From assembly GCF_009882945.1 (NCBI RefSeq), contig NZ_WTUY01000003.1:62001-126000 (forward strand): a DNA stretch of 64,000 bases, given 5' to 3'. This document shows, one piece after another, positions 55,430 to 63,795 of this stretch. Source of the DNA: Alcanivorax sp. DP30 (lineage in GTDB: Bacteria > Pseudomonadota > Gammaproteobacteria > Pseudomonadales > Alcanivoracaceae). The position numbers and the translations under genes were made by a program. How positions within the stretch are numbered: position 1 is the stretch's first letter; each line of letters begins with the position of its first letter. A model generated the notes under the pieces. It was not told where the DNA came from, made no database searches, and saw nothing but the letters and a program-made list of their open reading frames with translations.

Positions 55430-57064
55430 GTGAAAAAAATAGCTGGCTGGTTGCTTGGCATTGCCATTGTTTATATCGGTTTTACTTATGTTCAGGCCCG
55501 AGATCCGCAATATTTCGCTGAGGGCTATCAGGATTGCTCAGGGCCAGCCTGTGTTGGCATCCTGCTTCGCTCCATGCAGGCCGATGAGAGCTATACCACC
55601 GTCATTTCCGATAACGACAAGGTCAACAGCAAGGGCAAACCGCTGGGCAGTCTAACCGGCTATCTGATTCAGGACAGAGCGAATTACCATCGCTTTGGCA
55701 AAGCCGACAGCGAAGACAACGGCGACACCCTATTCACTACCACCGCAGCACGGTCAGGAATGGCATCCATGATCGATGCCGGTTACTTCGACCCGCACCT
55801 TGAAGACAAGGCCAGACAAGGCACCGTTGGCGTGACGGTTTTTGTGTTCGGTGACACCCTGGTAGCCACTGAGAACAGCAGCTATGAAGCTAGCAAGAAA
55901 GAAAAAATGATTCAGGAAGCCGTTATCGCTTCCATAAAAGAAGGCCCAGAACAGCAACCCTCACAAGCCTCACCTGAACAAGAGGCAAAACCGACAGCCC
56001 CCGGACATGGCCTCACGCTGATCGCCACCCCATCAAGAGACTTCCTGTTCCGGCACAGCTATGCCGGGGAAATTATTGGCGTCTCCCGTGACCACCGAAA
56101 AGTCATCAAGGTCTTCCCCGGTAAAGGACACGCTGTTCTCTACGAGGAAAAGCGCGAGCACTACAACATCAACCAGGTTGTACTCCTTGCTGATGGAAGC
56201 GCTCTGGCTTCCATAGAAATCGCGGGGTGCAGCACCTGCCACAGCCTGCTCAAACTCGATGGCACTGAACAAACCTGGATTTACGAAGGCCCCAGCCCCA
56301 ACCAGCAGGGGGTATTTGCAAGAAACCGTGCACAAAACCAGTCCATACAACGACTATCCCCTTCCGGTGATGGCTCAGCACTGATTAAGTATGTGCGACA
56401 TGCCTCACCTAACAGCCATCAAAGCAAGCCCTCCCACCATATCGACTTGATTCATCACAGCGGGGAAATCATCAAGCTATTTGAAAACAGAAGCCTGGAC
56501 CTTGGCCTGAACGGCGACATTCTGGTTTCAATCAATGGCAGAAGACCTCACTCTCACTGGGTCATTCAGGGCAAAAAAGCCGTACGCTTTTATGATGATC
56601 GCATGGGCACCCAGCTATACCGGGCAGAGTTCAAGGCAGGCTCTGTTCTGTACACCGACAACGACGGAGACCTGGTCTACTTCGATGGCAGCCGCAATCA
56701 CAATCTGGGCTCCGCCAAGGGCTTTCGGGAAGCGGCCCTCGATCCCACAGGCAAGACCGTCGCCCTTGCCCGCACGATCACCAGCGACACCCCAGGCAGA
56801 GACTGTTACCGGTACTGCTATCTGATTGAGCGTTTCAGTAATGGTCAGAGCCAGGTGCTGGCTCAGGAAGACGACAGCATGGTTGGCTTCGTAATCGCCA
56901 ATGGCAATATCTACTATTCAATGAACCGGGGAATTACCGGCTACAAGGGCAGCCAAAAGGAATACTTCAAGGGCTACCCGGCAACTCCGGCAATCCCGTT
57001 AAAAAATGGGCAGGTTATCCTGGAAAGAAATCGGGGCATTTACCCAAAAATTGTCGGCTTCTGA
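55430..57064 (+). CDS. Uncharacterised exported protein, possibly with a beta-propeller and a CxxCH motif
   Basis: A 544-residue protein from a GTG at 55430 with AGGGGGA upstream. An ATG at 55391 would add 13 polar residues. The N-terminus is a signal anchor (MKKIAGWLLGIAIVYIGFTYV). The body alternates short strands and turns (NQVVLLADGSALASIEI, YTDNDGDLVYFDGS), like a WD- or SMP30-type propeller. C267-S-T-C270-H271 has the form of a c-type heme site, though no cytochrome fold surrounds it. Other Cys pairs (CSGPAC, CYRYC) suggest disulfides. No named family recognised. Confidence 0.75.
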   Translation: MKKIAGWLLGIAIVYIGFTYVQARDPQYFAEGYQDCSGPACVGILLRSMQADESYTTVISDNDKVNSKGKPLGSLTGYLIQDRANYHRFGKADSEDNGDTLFTTTAARSGMASMIDAGYFDPHLEDKARQGTVGVTVFVFGDTLVATENSSYEASKKEKMIQEAVIASIKEGPEQQPSQASPEQEAKPTAPGHGLTLIATPSRDFLFRHSYAGEIIGVSRDHRKVIKVFPGKGHAVLYEEKREHYNINQVVLLADGSALASIEIAGCSTCHSLLKLDGTEQTWIYEGPSPNQQGVFARNRAQNQSIQRLSPSGDGSALIKYVRHASPNSHQSKPSHHIDLIHHSGEIIKLFENRSLDLGLNGDILVSINGRRPHSHWVIQGKKAVRFYDDRMGTQLYRAEFKAGSVLYTDNDGDLVYFDGSRNHNLGSAKGFREAALDPTGKTVALARTITSDTPGRDCYRYCYLIERFSNGQSQVLAQEDDSMVGFVIANGNIYYSMNRGITGYKGSQKEYFKGYPATPAIPLKNGQVILERNRGIYPKIVGF

Positions 57065-57083
57065 TTCAGTAACTCTCCGGCCA

Positions 57084-57488
57084 TCAGGATTCAAGCGTCC
57101 TGGTGGCCGCGCTCCGAACCCACACCGGCATGGCTGCAAACAGCAACAAGGCAATCAGGTAGGCAACTCCGGACACCGGGTCACGCCCCAGAATGTATTC
57201 GCGGATGCTTTGTCCCAAGGCCACAGTCAAGCCCAGTTCGCCCCCCACCATCAACAGCAACGCCATACTCCCCATCCCTAATCTCTGAGATAAAGACAAC
57301 GGAGAAAAGTAGCCCACCAGCCAACGCGCCGCCCAGAAACTCGCCAGCACCATGAACGGCAACTCCACGAGCTCGGCCCAGCGTTCGCCCAGCCGGGGCA
57401 CCAGCAAGGGGATGCGGATCATGGCCAGGCTGAAGCCAATGGCGAAGATCAAGGCAAAATAAACAATAGCGGCTTTGAGCGTTTGCAT
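57084..57488 (-). CDS. Four-helix membrane protein, function unknown
   Basis: A 134-residue hydrophobic protein with about four segments (near 5-25, 42-58, 70-92 and 105-125), and conserved-looking polar turns (RLGERWAELVELPFM, SREYILGRDPVSG-like). The ATG at 57488 was chosen over a GTG nine codons earlier. I do not recognise the family. It is convergent with the preceding exported protein, 20 bases apart. Confidence 0.7.
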   Translation of the reverse strand: MQTLKAAIVYFALIFAIGFSLAMIRIPLLVPRLGERWAELVELPFMVLASFWAARWLVGYFSPLSLSQRLGMGSMALLLMVGGELGLTVALGQSIREYILGRDPVSGVAYLIALLLFAAMPVWVRSAATRTLES

Positions 57489-57602
57489 GGCATAGGCCTG
57501 AGGATTGATCGGCACACCTGTCGTTAATTGAACTCCATATATTTAAGACAGGGAATATTCAATGTCATAGCCGGAAAAGGGGAACGACACAGCACACAAC
57601 GG

Positions 57603-58196
57603 TTAGCCCATGGCCACAAATCCATCCGCAGCAGACACATCGCCCAACCATCTTTTGACCGCGGGATAGTCCGCAAGGTCAAAGCCACCTTCGTGGGCAA
57701 CATGGGTATAGGCAAACAGTGAAATATCCGCCGTGCTGATATCCTCACCCACCAGGAATGGCGATTCACGTAACTGAAGCTCCATCACCTTGAGAGCTTT
57801 GTGCCCGCCTTCCTGCTTGGCCGCATACTCCTCCACCCTTTCCTCGGGCAAGCCAAGATACTTATTGATGAAACGGGCAACGGCAATGTAAGGCTCGTGG
57901 CTGTACTGCTCGAAAAACTGCCACTGCTGTATACGGGCCTGAACGAGGGGATCGTCAGGATAAAGCTCCGAACCTGCCGCCAGATAATTGATGATAGCGT
58001 TGGACTCAGACAGAAACCCGTCATCAAGCTCCAGCAAGGGGATCTTTCCGTTTGGATTACGTGCAAGAAACTCAGCTGAGCGAGTCTCTCCGGCAAGAAT
58101 ATCCACTTCGACCCAATCGTATTCCAAACCCAGCAGATGACAGACCAGCTTCACCTTGTAGCAGTTTCCAGACTGACTATCTCCATAGATTTTCAT
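57603..58196 (-). CDS. Glutathione S-transferase family protein
   Basis: A 197-residue soluble enzyme. The thioredoxin-like domain (MKIYGDSQSGNCYKVKLVCHLLGLEY) has S10-G-N-C at the glutathione-activating site, then NPNGKIPLLELDDGFLSESNAIINYLA. The helical domain has FLVGEDISTADISLFAYTHVA. This resembles the GstB/theta-like bacterial type. The ATG at 58196 has AAGGAG upstream. The gene follows a quinol-monooxygenase-like gene on the same strand after 26 bases, so the two may act on the same reactive compound. Confidence 0.9.
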   Translation of the reverse strand: MKIYGDSQSGNCYKVKLVCHLLGLEYDWVEVDILAGETRSAEFLARNPNGKIPLLELDDGFLSESNAIINYLAAGSELYPDDPLVQARIQQWQFFEQYSHEPYIAVARFINKYLGLPEERVEEYAAKQEGGHKALKVMELQLRESPFLVGEDISTADISLFAYTHVAHEGGFDLADYPAVKRWLGDVSAADGFVAMG

Positions 58197-58222
58197 GCTA
58201 TCTCCTTTGCGTGATCAATATC

Positions 58223-58531
58223 CTAAACCGTACGCGCACCGCTGACGTCATAGGCGATGAAATGCCGCTCCAGCAAACCATGCTCTCTGGCGGCCTCCCG
58301 CCAGGGCGTGATATGCGGAGCAGAAAGGTGGGCATCCAGCGACCGGCGATCCGGCCACAGCTCGGAAAAGCGAAGCAGCCCAGGTTCATTCAGGTCTTCC
58401 GCAACATCGTAAGCAATACAACCATCGTGGATTTTGGTGGCTCTGACAAACTCGTCCAGAAAGGGACGAATCGCAGGGATTGAGCCAGGAGGAAAGCGCA
58501 GGAAGCCGAAGACGGCCACATTTACATCCAT
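58223..58531 (-). CDS. Antibiotic biosynthesis monooxygenase (ABM)-domain protein
   Basis: A 102-residue ferredoxin-like-fold protein. The strand VNVAVFGFLRFPPGS, the GCIAYDVAEDLNEPGLLRFSELW pair and the helix DAHLSAPHITPWREAA fit the ABM family of dimeric cofactor-free oxygenases such as YgiN. A GTG five codons upstream is an alternative start. It lies just upstream of a glutathione S-transferase gene on the same strand. Substrate unknown, perhaps a quinone. Confidence 0.85.
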   Translation of the reverse strand: MDVNVAVFGFLRFPPGSIPAIRPFLDEFVRATKIHDGCIAYDVAEDLNEPGLLRFSELWPDRRSLDAHLSAPHITPWREAAREHGLLERHFIAYDVSGARTV

Positions 58532-58604
58532 GTTTGAACATCTCACTAATGAGGAAGTTTGGTTATCTTTGAATATGCGCCGAAGGCAGGCTTTCAGGCA
58601 CGGG

Positions 58605-58970
58605 TTATGCTGCCAGGACTCTACTCACAATCCATGCAATAAAGCCAAAAGCAGCAACGGCCATTAGAGGCAGCATTATCAAATCCGAGATCCATGGCCA
58701 CTTCTCTTTCCGAGCTTCTTCAGCAGCCACATTGAACTCATCCATACTGACAGGGCAGGATATTTCATGGGAATCATCCTGCATGAATCGGCAAGCATCC
58801 ACGAACTGGTGATCCAGACATACCCAAACAGTATAAACATCCGCAAGCAGGAATCCTGGAGCTGGCCCGGAGTGCTCCCCACCGATATAGACAGGGACAC
58901 CGTTTGACTCCAAAGCAAACTTTGCGTTTAAAGCCTCTGTTCTATCAATGGTACTGAACAGTTTTCGCAT
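58605..58970 (-). CDS. DUF2007-like protein with C-terminal membrane anchor
   Basis: A 121-residue protein. The first 70 residues (LFSTIDRTEALNAKFALESNGVPVYIGGEHSG) resemble DUF2007, a PII-like small domain proposed to act in signalling. A predicted helix at about 97-118 anchors it in the membrane. A good ribosome-binding site, GGAAGGGA, precedes the ATG. It is a single gene next to an A+T-rich foreign-looking gene. Confidence 0.75.
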   Translation of the reverse strand: MRKLFSTIDRTEALNAKFALESNGVPVYIGGEHSGPAPGFLLADVYTVWVCLDHQFVDACRFMQDDSHEISCPVSMDEFNVAAEEARKEKWPWISDLIMLPLMAVAAFGFIAWIVSRVLAA

Positions 58971-59018
58971 CGTCCCTTCCTAACGCCGCATTCAGCGGCT
59001 TTCGCTATACAATTTTTG

Positions 59019-60089
59019 TTATGAATTTTTTATGCTCTTAATTAAATTTCCTATCTGCTCCACACCATCAAAAGTGCTCGGCAATTTTTCTGGGTCAGAA
59101 AGGACTCCGCTAAAAATAAGACTTTCGAACTTGTCTAAGGCGCTTGAATCCTGCTTCTTCATCTCAGAAGAATATCCAGTGTAACTTTGAATAAATTGGC
59201 AGAGCGTTTGCCTCAGCTCAATTTGCATTATCTGCGCCTTAACTGATCTATGATTTAGAAGTATGACCCTAAAGAAATAGATAAGAATGATTTCTATGGA
59301 AATTACAGGAATAAGAACAAGCAAGTGCTCCATTCCTAAAGTATTTCCCTTATAAATACCTGTTACAGCCAAAACTATCTCAGTGACCAATGGAGCCAAG
59401 ATAAGCAACCCCATCCCAATTAGTGACAAGAATAACCAAAAAGCTTCTTTAGCCTTTTTTTCTGCCAATTGAGAAAATCCTTGGTACAGACCTACGAAAT
59501 TAAATCCGATTTTATACTCTTCTAGCTTGTCTTTTAGTGTCTGGGCAGCCTCCTCTTTGGATATGATTTCACCATCCCATTGCTCTTTTAGCTTTTCAGC
59601 TTCAAACTTCTTTTGTTCGAATTCTTTGAAGACACCTATATTTGCGTCATTAATAAAATCTTTTGCAATATTTGCCGGCATGACATAAGAGGCATATATT
59701 ATCTGCGACCTCACATCGCCATCCATTTCTCCAACATCATTCTCTATTTTACTTTTGAGTGACCTTAGCTCCATGCCTAGTTCTTTACCCGGCCCCACAA
59801 GAAAATCGAATTCACATAGAAATCGATAGGCTATGCAGTAGATATGATCAATATGTGTTGGTTTTGACTGATCAAATTCCCTTAGCCAATGAAGAAACTG
59901 GTCACCGACATGCCTAATATTGAAAGTGCACCTTTCGTCCCAGTCTTCTGGCGACTTATAAATGTATCCAATTATTTCTCTTGAGATCGACAAGCGCGTT
60001 GCTCTTGTTTCATCTTCTATATGTGCAGCTTCAGCTTTACTTAGAAATCTTGCTAGAACTTTCGCATTGTCTTCATTCTTAAAGAACAT
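59019..60089 (-). CDS. Low-G+C membrane protein of unknown function
   Basis: A 356-residue protein in strikingly A+T-rich DNA compared with all neighbours, a sign of horizontal transfer. A soluble helical region of about 215 residues includes a coiled-coil-like stretch (KKFEAEKLKEQWDGEIISKEEAAQTLKDKL). Two membrane helices follow (about 218-240 and 258-278), then a polar C-terminal part of 80 residues. I recognise no family. The ATG at 60089 has GGAG five bases before. No integrase or partner gene accompanies it. A role in phage defence is possible but unsupported. Confidence 0.8.
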   Translation of the reverse strand: MFFKNEDNAKVLARFLSKAEAAHIEDETRATRLSISREIIGYIYKSPEDWDERCTFNIRHVGDQFLHWLREFDQSKPTHIDHIYCIAYRFLCEFDFLVGPGKELGMELRSLKSKIENDVGEMDGDVRSQIIYASYVMPANIAKDFINDANIGVFKEFEQKKFEAEKLKEQWDGEIISKEEAAQTLKDKLEEYKIGFNFVGLYQGFSQLAEKKAKEAFWLFLSLIGMGLLILAPLVTEIVLAVTGIYKGNTLGMEHLLVLIPVISIEIILIYFFRVILLNHRSVKAQIMQIELRQTLCQFIQSYTGYSSEMKKQDSSALDKFESLIFSGVLSDPEKLPSTFDGVEQIGNLIKSIKNS

Positions 60090-60810
60090 CAATACTCCAT
60101 TTATCCACGATCAACTCATAACAGTTTATTCAATTGCAGATGCGATATAACACTTTGCTGTATATCTCCACCCACAATCTTCCCTGGCCCCACACCAAAA
60201 CAAAGCCAGATCAGTGGGTTATCAGACACACAAGAATCACTCTCACCCGACTTTTCTTGCATCCGCTTTTCTGAAAAACCAACTTATCTCAATCACTTAC
60301 AAATTTATGTAAGCCATATCCTACAAATTCAACTTGCGCGCGGGTGAAAAGCGGTCGCCATGGATCGCTTGCAGGCTAGTTCCCACAGCAAGCTTGAGCG
60401 TTTGCGCGAAAAAGAACGCCAATGCCATCCGCACGGCACCTTCCCCGTTAGAGTGAGTCGAGGAACGGAGCCCGGTGACGGCGTAGAGCAAAAAACCTGT
60501 CTGAGCGGAGCGAGTCTTTTTTGCGTCCGTCACAGGGCGAGTACCGGAGTGTGCCTGCGGAGCAGGCCGAACGAAGTCGGGGCGCGGGGGAGTCCAGAGG
60601 GGTGTCGCGTAGCCCCCCCTTTGGGCCCGTCCGGCGAGGACACCCACATATCATGGTGCGATGACATATCAGCAGATGCCGTGAGGCGGGCGGCGGTTGA
60701 GTGAACAACTATCAATTTTCTGTCACTTGCTGGAACGGTTGTGCAAAGACCAAAATGAGACACCTTCTTTAATTAGTCTCACTGCGTTTTTCGCAGAAGG
60801 AGCGCACGAC
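60090..60810. other. Long intergenic region next to the low-G+C gene
   Basis: The first 230 bases are A+T-rich and look like the gene's upstream region. From about 60330 the sequence becomes G+C-rich, with a REP-like GGATCGCTTGCAGGCTAGTT (60363-60382) and a 300-base stretch rich in GAGCGGAGCGAG, CGGGGCGCGGGGG and CCCCCCCTTTGGGCCC motifs. Frames through it are not convincing proteins. It could be the edge of an acquired segment. Confidence 0.45.
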
Positions 60811-61698
60811 ATGGCTACCCCTTCCAATAACAAAGCCAGCCCCATAGCCCTTGGCCCTGATTCCCTGGCCTGGAAACATGCCGGTGACAACCTTCAACTG
60901 CTGATGGCGGGTACCACCTTGCTGCTGCAGGTTTCACACCCGGTAGTAGGTACCGGCGTGGGTGACCACTCCGTGTTCAAGGAAGACCCCTGGGGCCGTT
61001 TGCAACGTACTACCGAATGGGGCCTGCGCCTTCTTTATGGCGGTCAGGATGGCTCCCCGCAAGCGGGCCAGGATCTGCGCGAGATGCACCGCAATATCAA
61101 GGGTGCCGATGAGAAGGGGCGTAAGTATTTTGCGCTGGACCCGGAGGCCTATGCCTGGGTGCACATGACCACTTACTACACCATGGTCACCAGCCAGCGA
61201 TTGTTTGGCGAAAAGCCCTTCACCGCCGGCGAAGAGGCGCAGCTGTTGCAGGAATGGGTGCAGCAGGGGCGCGTGCTGGGTATTCGTGATCAGGACATGC
61301 CGCAGACCGTTACGGCTTTCTGGGATTACTTCAACAACATGGTGGAGACCCGTCTGGAGAACTCCGATACCGCACGCTACCTGCTGGATGTGAGCCTCAA
61401 GAAAGTGAAGAAAACACCGCAGCTGGCGATGATGCCGGACTGGATGTGGCAGCGGATTTACAGTGTGCTGGGCAAGAACGCCACCTTGGCCACCTACGCC
61501 ACCCTACCCCCGGCGCTGCGCAAGGTGCTACACGTGCACTGGACCGGCCGACTGGCACGGCGCTTCGAACGCCGCCGCCGCGTAATTCAGAAACTGGCGA
61601 AACTGGTGCCCGCCAAGTACCGCTATCTGCCACCGGCTTACCTGGCTGTGACCGGTCAGCTAGATCGCTTCCGTCCGGTGGTGAAGAAAGCGGCTTAA
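60811..61698 (+). CDS. Oxygenase MpaB/Lcp-family (DUF2236) protein
   Basis: A 295-residue, mostly helical protein. The segments LLMAGTTLLLQVSHPVVGTGVGDHS and YAWVHMTTYYTMVTSQRLFGEKP carry the conserved His residues expected to hold a heme b in this family, which includes rubber oxygenase Lcp and the mycophenolic acid enzyme MpaB. The start is the ATG at 60811 with AAGGAG upstream. An in-frame start at 60697 lies in non-coding sequence. It appears monocistronic. Substrate unknown, likely a long unsaturated or isoprenoid chain. Confidence 0.83.
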   Translation: MATPSNNKASPIALGPDSLAWKHAGDNLQLLMAGTTLLLQVSHPVVGTGVGDHSVFKEDPWGRLQRTTEWGLRLLYGGQDGSPQAGQDLREMHRNIKGADEKGRKYFALDPEAYAWVHMTTYYTMVTSQRLFGEKPFTAGEEAQLLQEWVQQGRVLGIRDQDMPQTVTAFWDYFNNMVETRLENSDTARYLLDVSLKKVKKTPQLAMMPDWMWQRIYSVLGKNATLATYATLPPALRKVLHVHWTGRLARRFERRRRVIQKLAKLVPAKYRYLPPAYLAVTGQLDRFRPVVKKAA

Positions 61699-61777
61699 GT
61701 CAGGTTAAGAGGTTTACCACAGAGATCGCGCCGCCACCGAGCGCAGCGAAGGAACACCCGCAGCGCTGTGACAGGTT
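61699..61777. repeat. CACAGAG-family fragment between convergent genes
   Basis: TTTACCACAGAGATCGCGCC near 61712 is a truncated copy of the repeat at 10096. No clear terminator stem with a T-tract was found. Confidence 0.4.
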
Positions 61778-62782
61778 TCAAGCGTCCGGTGTAATGTAAA
61801 ACCGCATCACGCCAATTATCTGATTGTCTTCCGTGCGCACTTCCACTCGCCAACTGCCTGCCGACGGCACCGGAATGTGACGTTTGTGAGACCAGGTGCG
61901 GAAACCGGATTCTCGTCCCCCGTAAACCTTGAGCGGGATACGATCCACCTGTTCGCCATTGTGAAACCAGTAGTGATAAACCTGCTGGCCCAGCCCCAAC
62001 GGCGCCTTGATGGCCGTATAGGCATACAGGCCCTCTTCCACTTCCTTGCTGCTGAACACTTCTCCGCTGACCAAGGGTTGTCGTTCTGCGCGATTGAACG
62101 ACAGCGCCATGGCCCGCTCCTCCAGTGACAGGGTAAGAGGCGGCACCAGGGGCGCCAGCCAACGGGGCGATAACGCAATCATTAGCGAAACGGCCACCAG
62201 GCCGGCCCAGCGAAACCATTTACGCGGCCCACCGACACGCCAGAAACTGGGCAACGCGAACAGGGCGGTCAGCCAGCCTGCCCAGGTCAGGGCAGTATCG
62301 GTTTGCCAATGAAAGATCAGCGGCAGCAACACCAGCAGGGCCACGAACAGGGCCCAGGCGTGGAAGCCAAAATACAGGGCGCGGTGACGGGCCAGCCAGA
62401 AGTAGATCGGATCAATGATGCTCATCAGCGCTGCGCTGATCACCAGGGTGGTAAAGCCGATATATTCCGCCCCGCCGGACCACTGCAGTAACACAAACGG
62501 CAGACTGAAAAAGAAGGCTTCCTGGTGGACAGCCTGCAAAATGAGCTTGAGCAGCCCCTGGGAGACATTTTCCATGGCTGTGCCGGCAAAACGTTGCTGC
62601 CACAGCCCCTCTGTCAGCAACAGTAGCCAGCTGAGCACCAGAAAACCGGTAAGCACTGCTGCCAGCCAGGGCTGGCGCTCCACCAGAAAGTAACTGCCCA
62701 GGCCAAGCGCAAAGCTGACCACCGCCCACAGGTGGCGAATGCGGTAAAGGGAATCTGACAGGGACTGCAGGGCCAGAGGCAA
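61778..62782 (-). CDS. DUF5924 membrane protein with C-terminal DUF2914
   Basis: A 334-residue protein. Six or seven hydrophobic segments fill about residues 15-210. The C-terminal 110 residues form a beta-rich DUF2914 domain (YHYWFHNGEQVDRIPLKVYGGRESGFRTWSHKRHIP, then GSWRVEVRTEDNQIIG). Domain order and length agree with the DUF5924/DUF2914 arrangement common in gammaproteobacteria. Function is unknown. It is convergent with the MpaB-family gene. Confidence 0.82.
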   Translation of the reverse strand: MPLALQSLSDSLYRIRHLWAVVSFALGLGSYFLVERQPWLAAVLTGFLVLSWLLLLTEGLWQQRFAGTAMENVSQGLLKLILQAVHQEAFFFSLPFVLLQWSGGAEYIGFTTLVISAALMSIIDPIYFWLARHRALYFGFHAWALFVALLVLLPLIFHWQTDTALTWAGWLTALFALPSFWRVGGPRKWFRWAGLVAVSLMIALSPRWLAPLVPPLTLSLEERAMALSFNRAERQPLVSGEVFSSKEVEEGLYAYTAIKAPLGLGQQVYHYWFHNGEQVDRIPLKVYGGRESGFRTWSHKRHIPVPSAGSWRVEVRTEDNQIIGVMRFYITPDA

Positions 62783-63100
62783 GGGGGTTCTCCGTTTATG
62801 AGTGCCAATTGGATGCTACTTTGCAGGCGGGGTTCCTGCGATGACGGACATTTTAGGAGAATTAACAACCTCGTTCAGGGCGCAGTTCCGTTCGCAGGGG
62901 CGCACATCTCTCCTTTACCCCGTGGCCCAGCCTGTCAGGGTGAACAGCTGAGTAACGAGTGACGAGAAGCGAGTTTCGAAAGGCAAAACCAGCACCTCAT
63001 TGAGCGGTTTTCGAATCTCGTTGCTCGTTGGCGCTCGCTTGGCCCAGGCAAGCCTGACTCTTGCAAAATGCGGAGAGAAATTTATCGCGGCTCCAGAAAC
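62783..63100. repeat. Intergenic space with GAGTTTCGAA palindrome
   Basis: GAGAAGCGAGTTTCGAAAGG near 62963-62982 faces GGTTTTCGAATCTCGTTGCT near 63005-63024, a copy of the element at 46486-46560. No gene seen. Confidence 0.55.
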
Positions 63101-63128
63101 AAAAACGCCCCGCAGTGCGGGGCGTTTT
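63101..63128 (-). terminator. Terminator after tRNA-Ser
   Basis: ACGCCCCGC and GCGGGGCGT form a 9-bp stem. On the minus strand TTTTTG follows. Confidence 0.88.
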
Positions 63129-63135
63129 CATAATA

Positions 63136-63225
63136 TGGCGGAGAGGGCGGGATTCGAACCCGCGATACAGTTTCCCGTATGGCTCCTTAGCAGGGAGCTG
63201 GTTTCAGCCACTCACCCACCTCTCC
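63136..63225 (-). tRNA. tRNA-Ser (anticodon GCT)
   Basis: The minus-strand gene is 90 bases with a long variable arm, as for serine tRNAs. It begins GGAGAGGTGGGTGAGTGGCT, has anticodon loop CTGCTAA, T-loop GTTCGAATC and an encoded CCA end. It lies downstream of csrA, as in Pseudomonas. Confidence 0.97.
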
Positions 63226-63331
63226 GGAATGCGGTACTGCTCGAGTCAGGAAAATTTGCACTCTTGATTGGTGCTGTTTCCAAACTCGCCGCGCATCATA
63301 ACGATTTTACGGAGAAAATACAGCCCAAAAA

Positions 63332-63520
63332 TCAGACAGACTCGCTGTCTGATGACTTTTCGTGCTGAATCCGCTGATAAATTTCTTCCCGGTGTACCGC
63401 AACCTCTTTCGGTGCGTTCACACCGATACGTACCTGGTTACCTTTTACACCAAGAACGGTGACGGTGACTTCGTCACCCACCATCAGGGTCTCTCCAACT
63501 CGACGCGTAAGAATAAGCAT
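63332..63520 (-). CDS. csrA: Carbon storage regulator CsrA
   Basis: A 62-residue RNA-binding dimer. It starts [20 protein letters not shown], and the RNA-contact residues R6-R7 and R44 (in [10 protein letters not shown]) are present. It blocks or activates translation by binding GGA motifs near ribosome-binding sites. Its own leader has several GGA motifs (GGACCCCAGGAGGGA) over the ribosome-binding site, so self-control is likely. lysC lies upstream and tRNA-Ser downstream. GacS/BarA, which controls CsrA through small RNAs, is encoded at 1.2 kb. Confidence 0.97.
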   Translation of the reverse strand: MLILTRRVGETLMVGDEVTVTVLGVKGNQVRIGVNAPKEVAVHREEIYQRIQHEKSSDSESV

Positions 63521-63795
63521 GATGATCCCTCCTGGGGTCCTTGTTGTCCGTGAGCGCAGTCCGTATCGGGGCTAGCGGGCTCCGTCAAAGACGGTTCCTT
63601 GGTTCAGGGACCATTTAACCCACCCCACATACGGGGGCGGCATTATGACTGAATCTGATTCTCAAGTCTTGCCAGTAGCAGGAGAAAAACCTACCGGTCG
63701 TCGCCCCGTACCTACCGTGGGAGCCCTTCCAACACCCTTGTCAGACAGCATCAATGCCGCCAGACAGGGAGCGGGAAGAGCCCGCCAGACAAGGA
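63521..63795. other. lysC–csrA intergenic region
   Basis: A 275-base spacer on the minus-strand transcript. GGA-containing leader of csrA lies at 63521-63560. Imperfect stems with CCCGCCAGAC/GCCAGACAGG elements near lysC could end its message. No gene seen, and the plus-strand frame at 63645 has no family likeness. Confidence 0.45.

Noticed and set aside
60360-60704. 114-codon plus-strand frame in the gap before the MpaB-family gene
   Set aside because: It starts inside a REP-like repeat and has no ribosome-binding site or recognisable domain. Similar G+C-rich non-coding stretches give such frames by chance.
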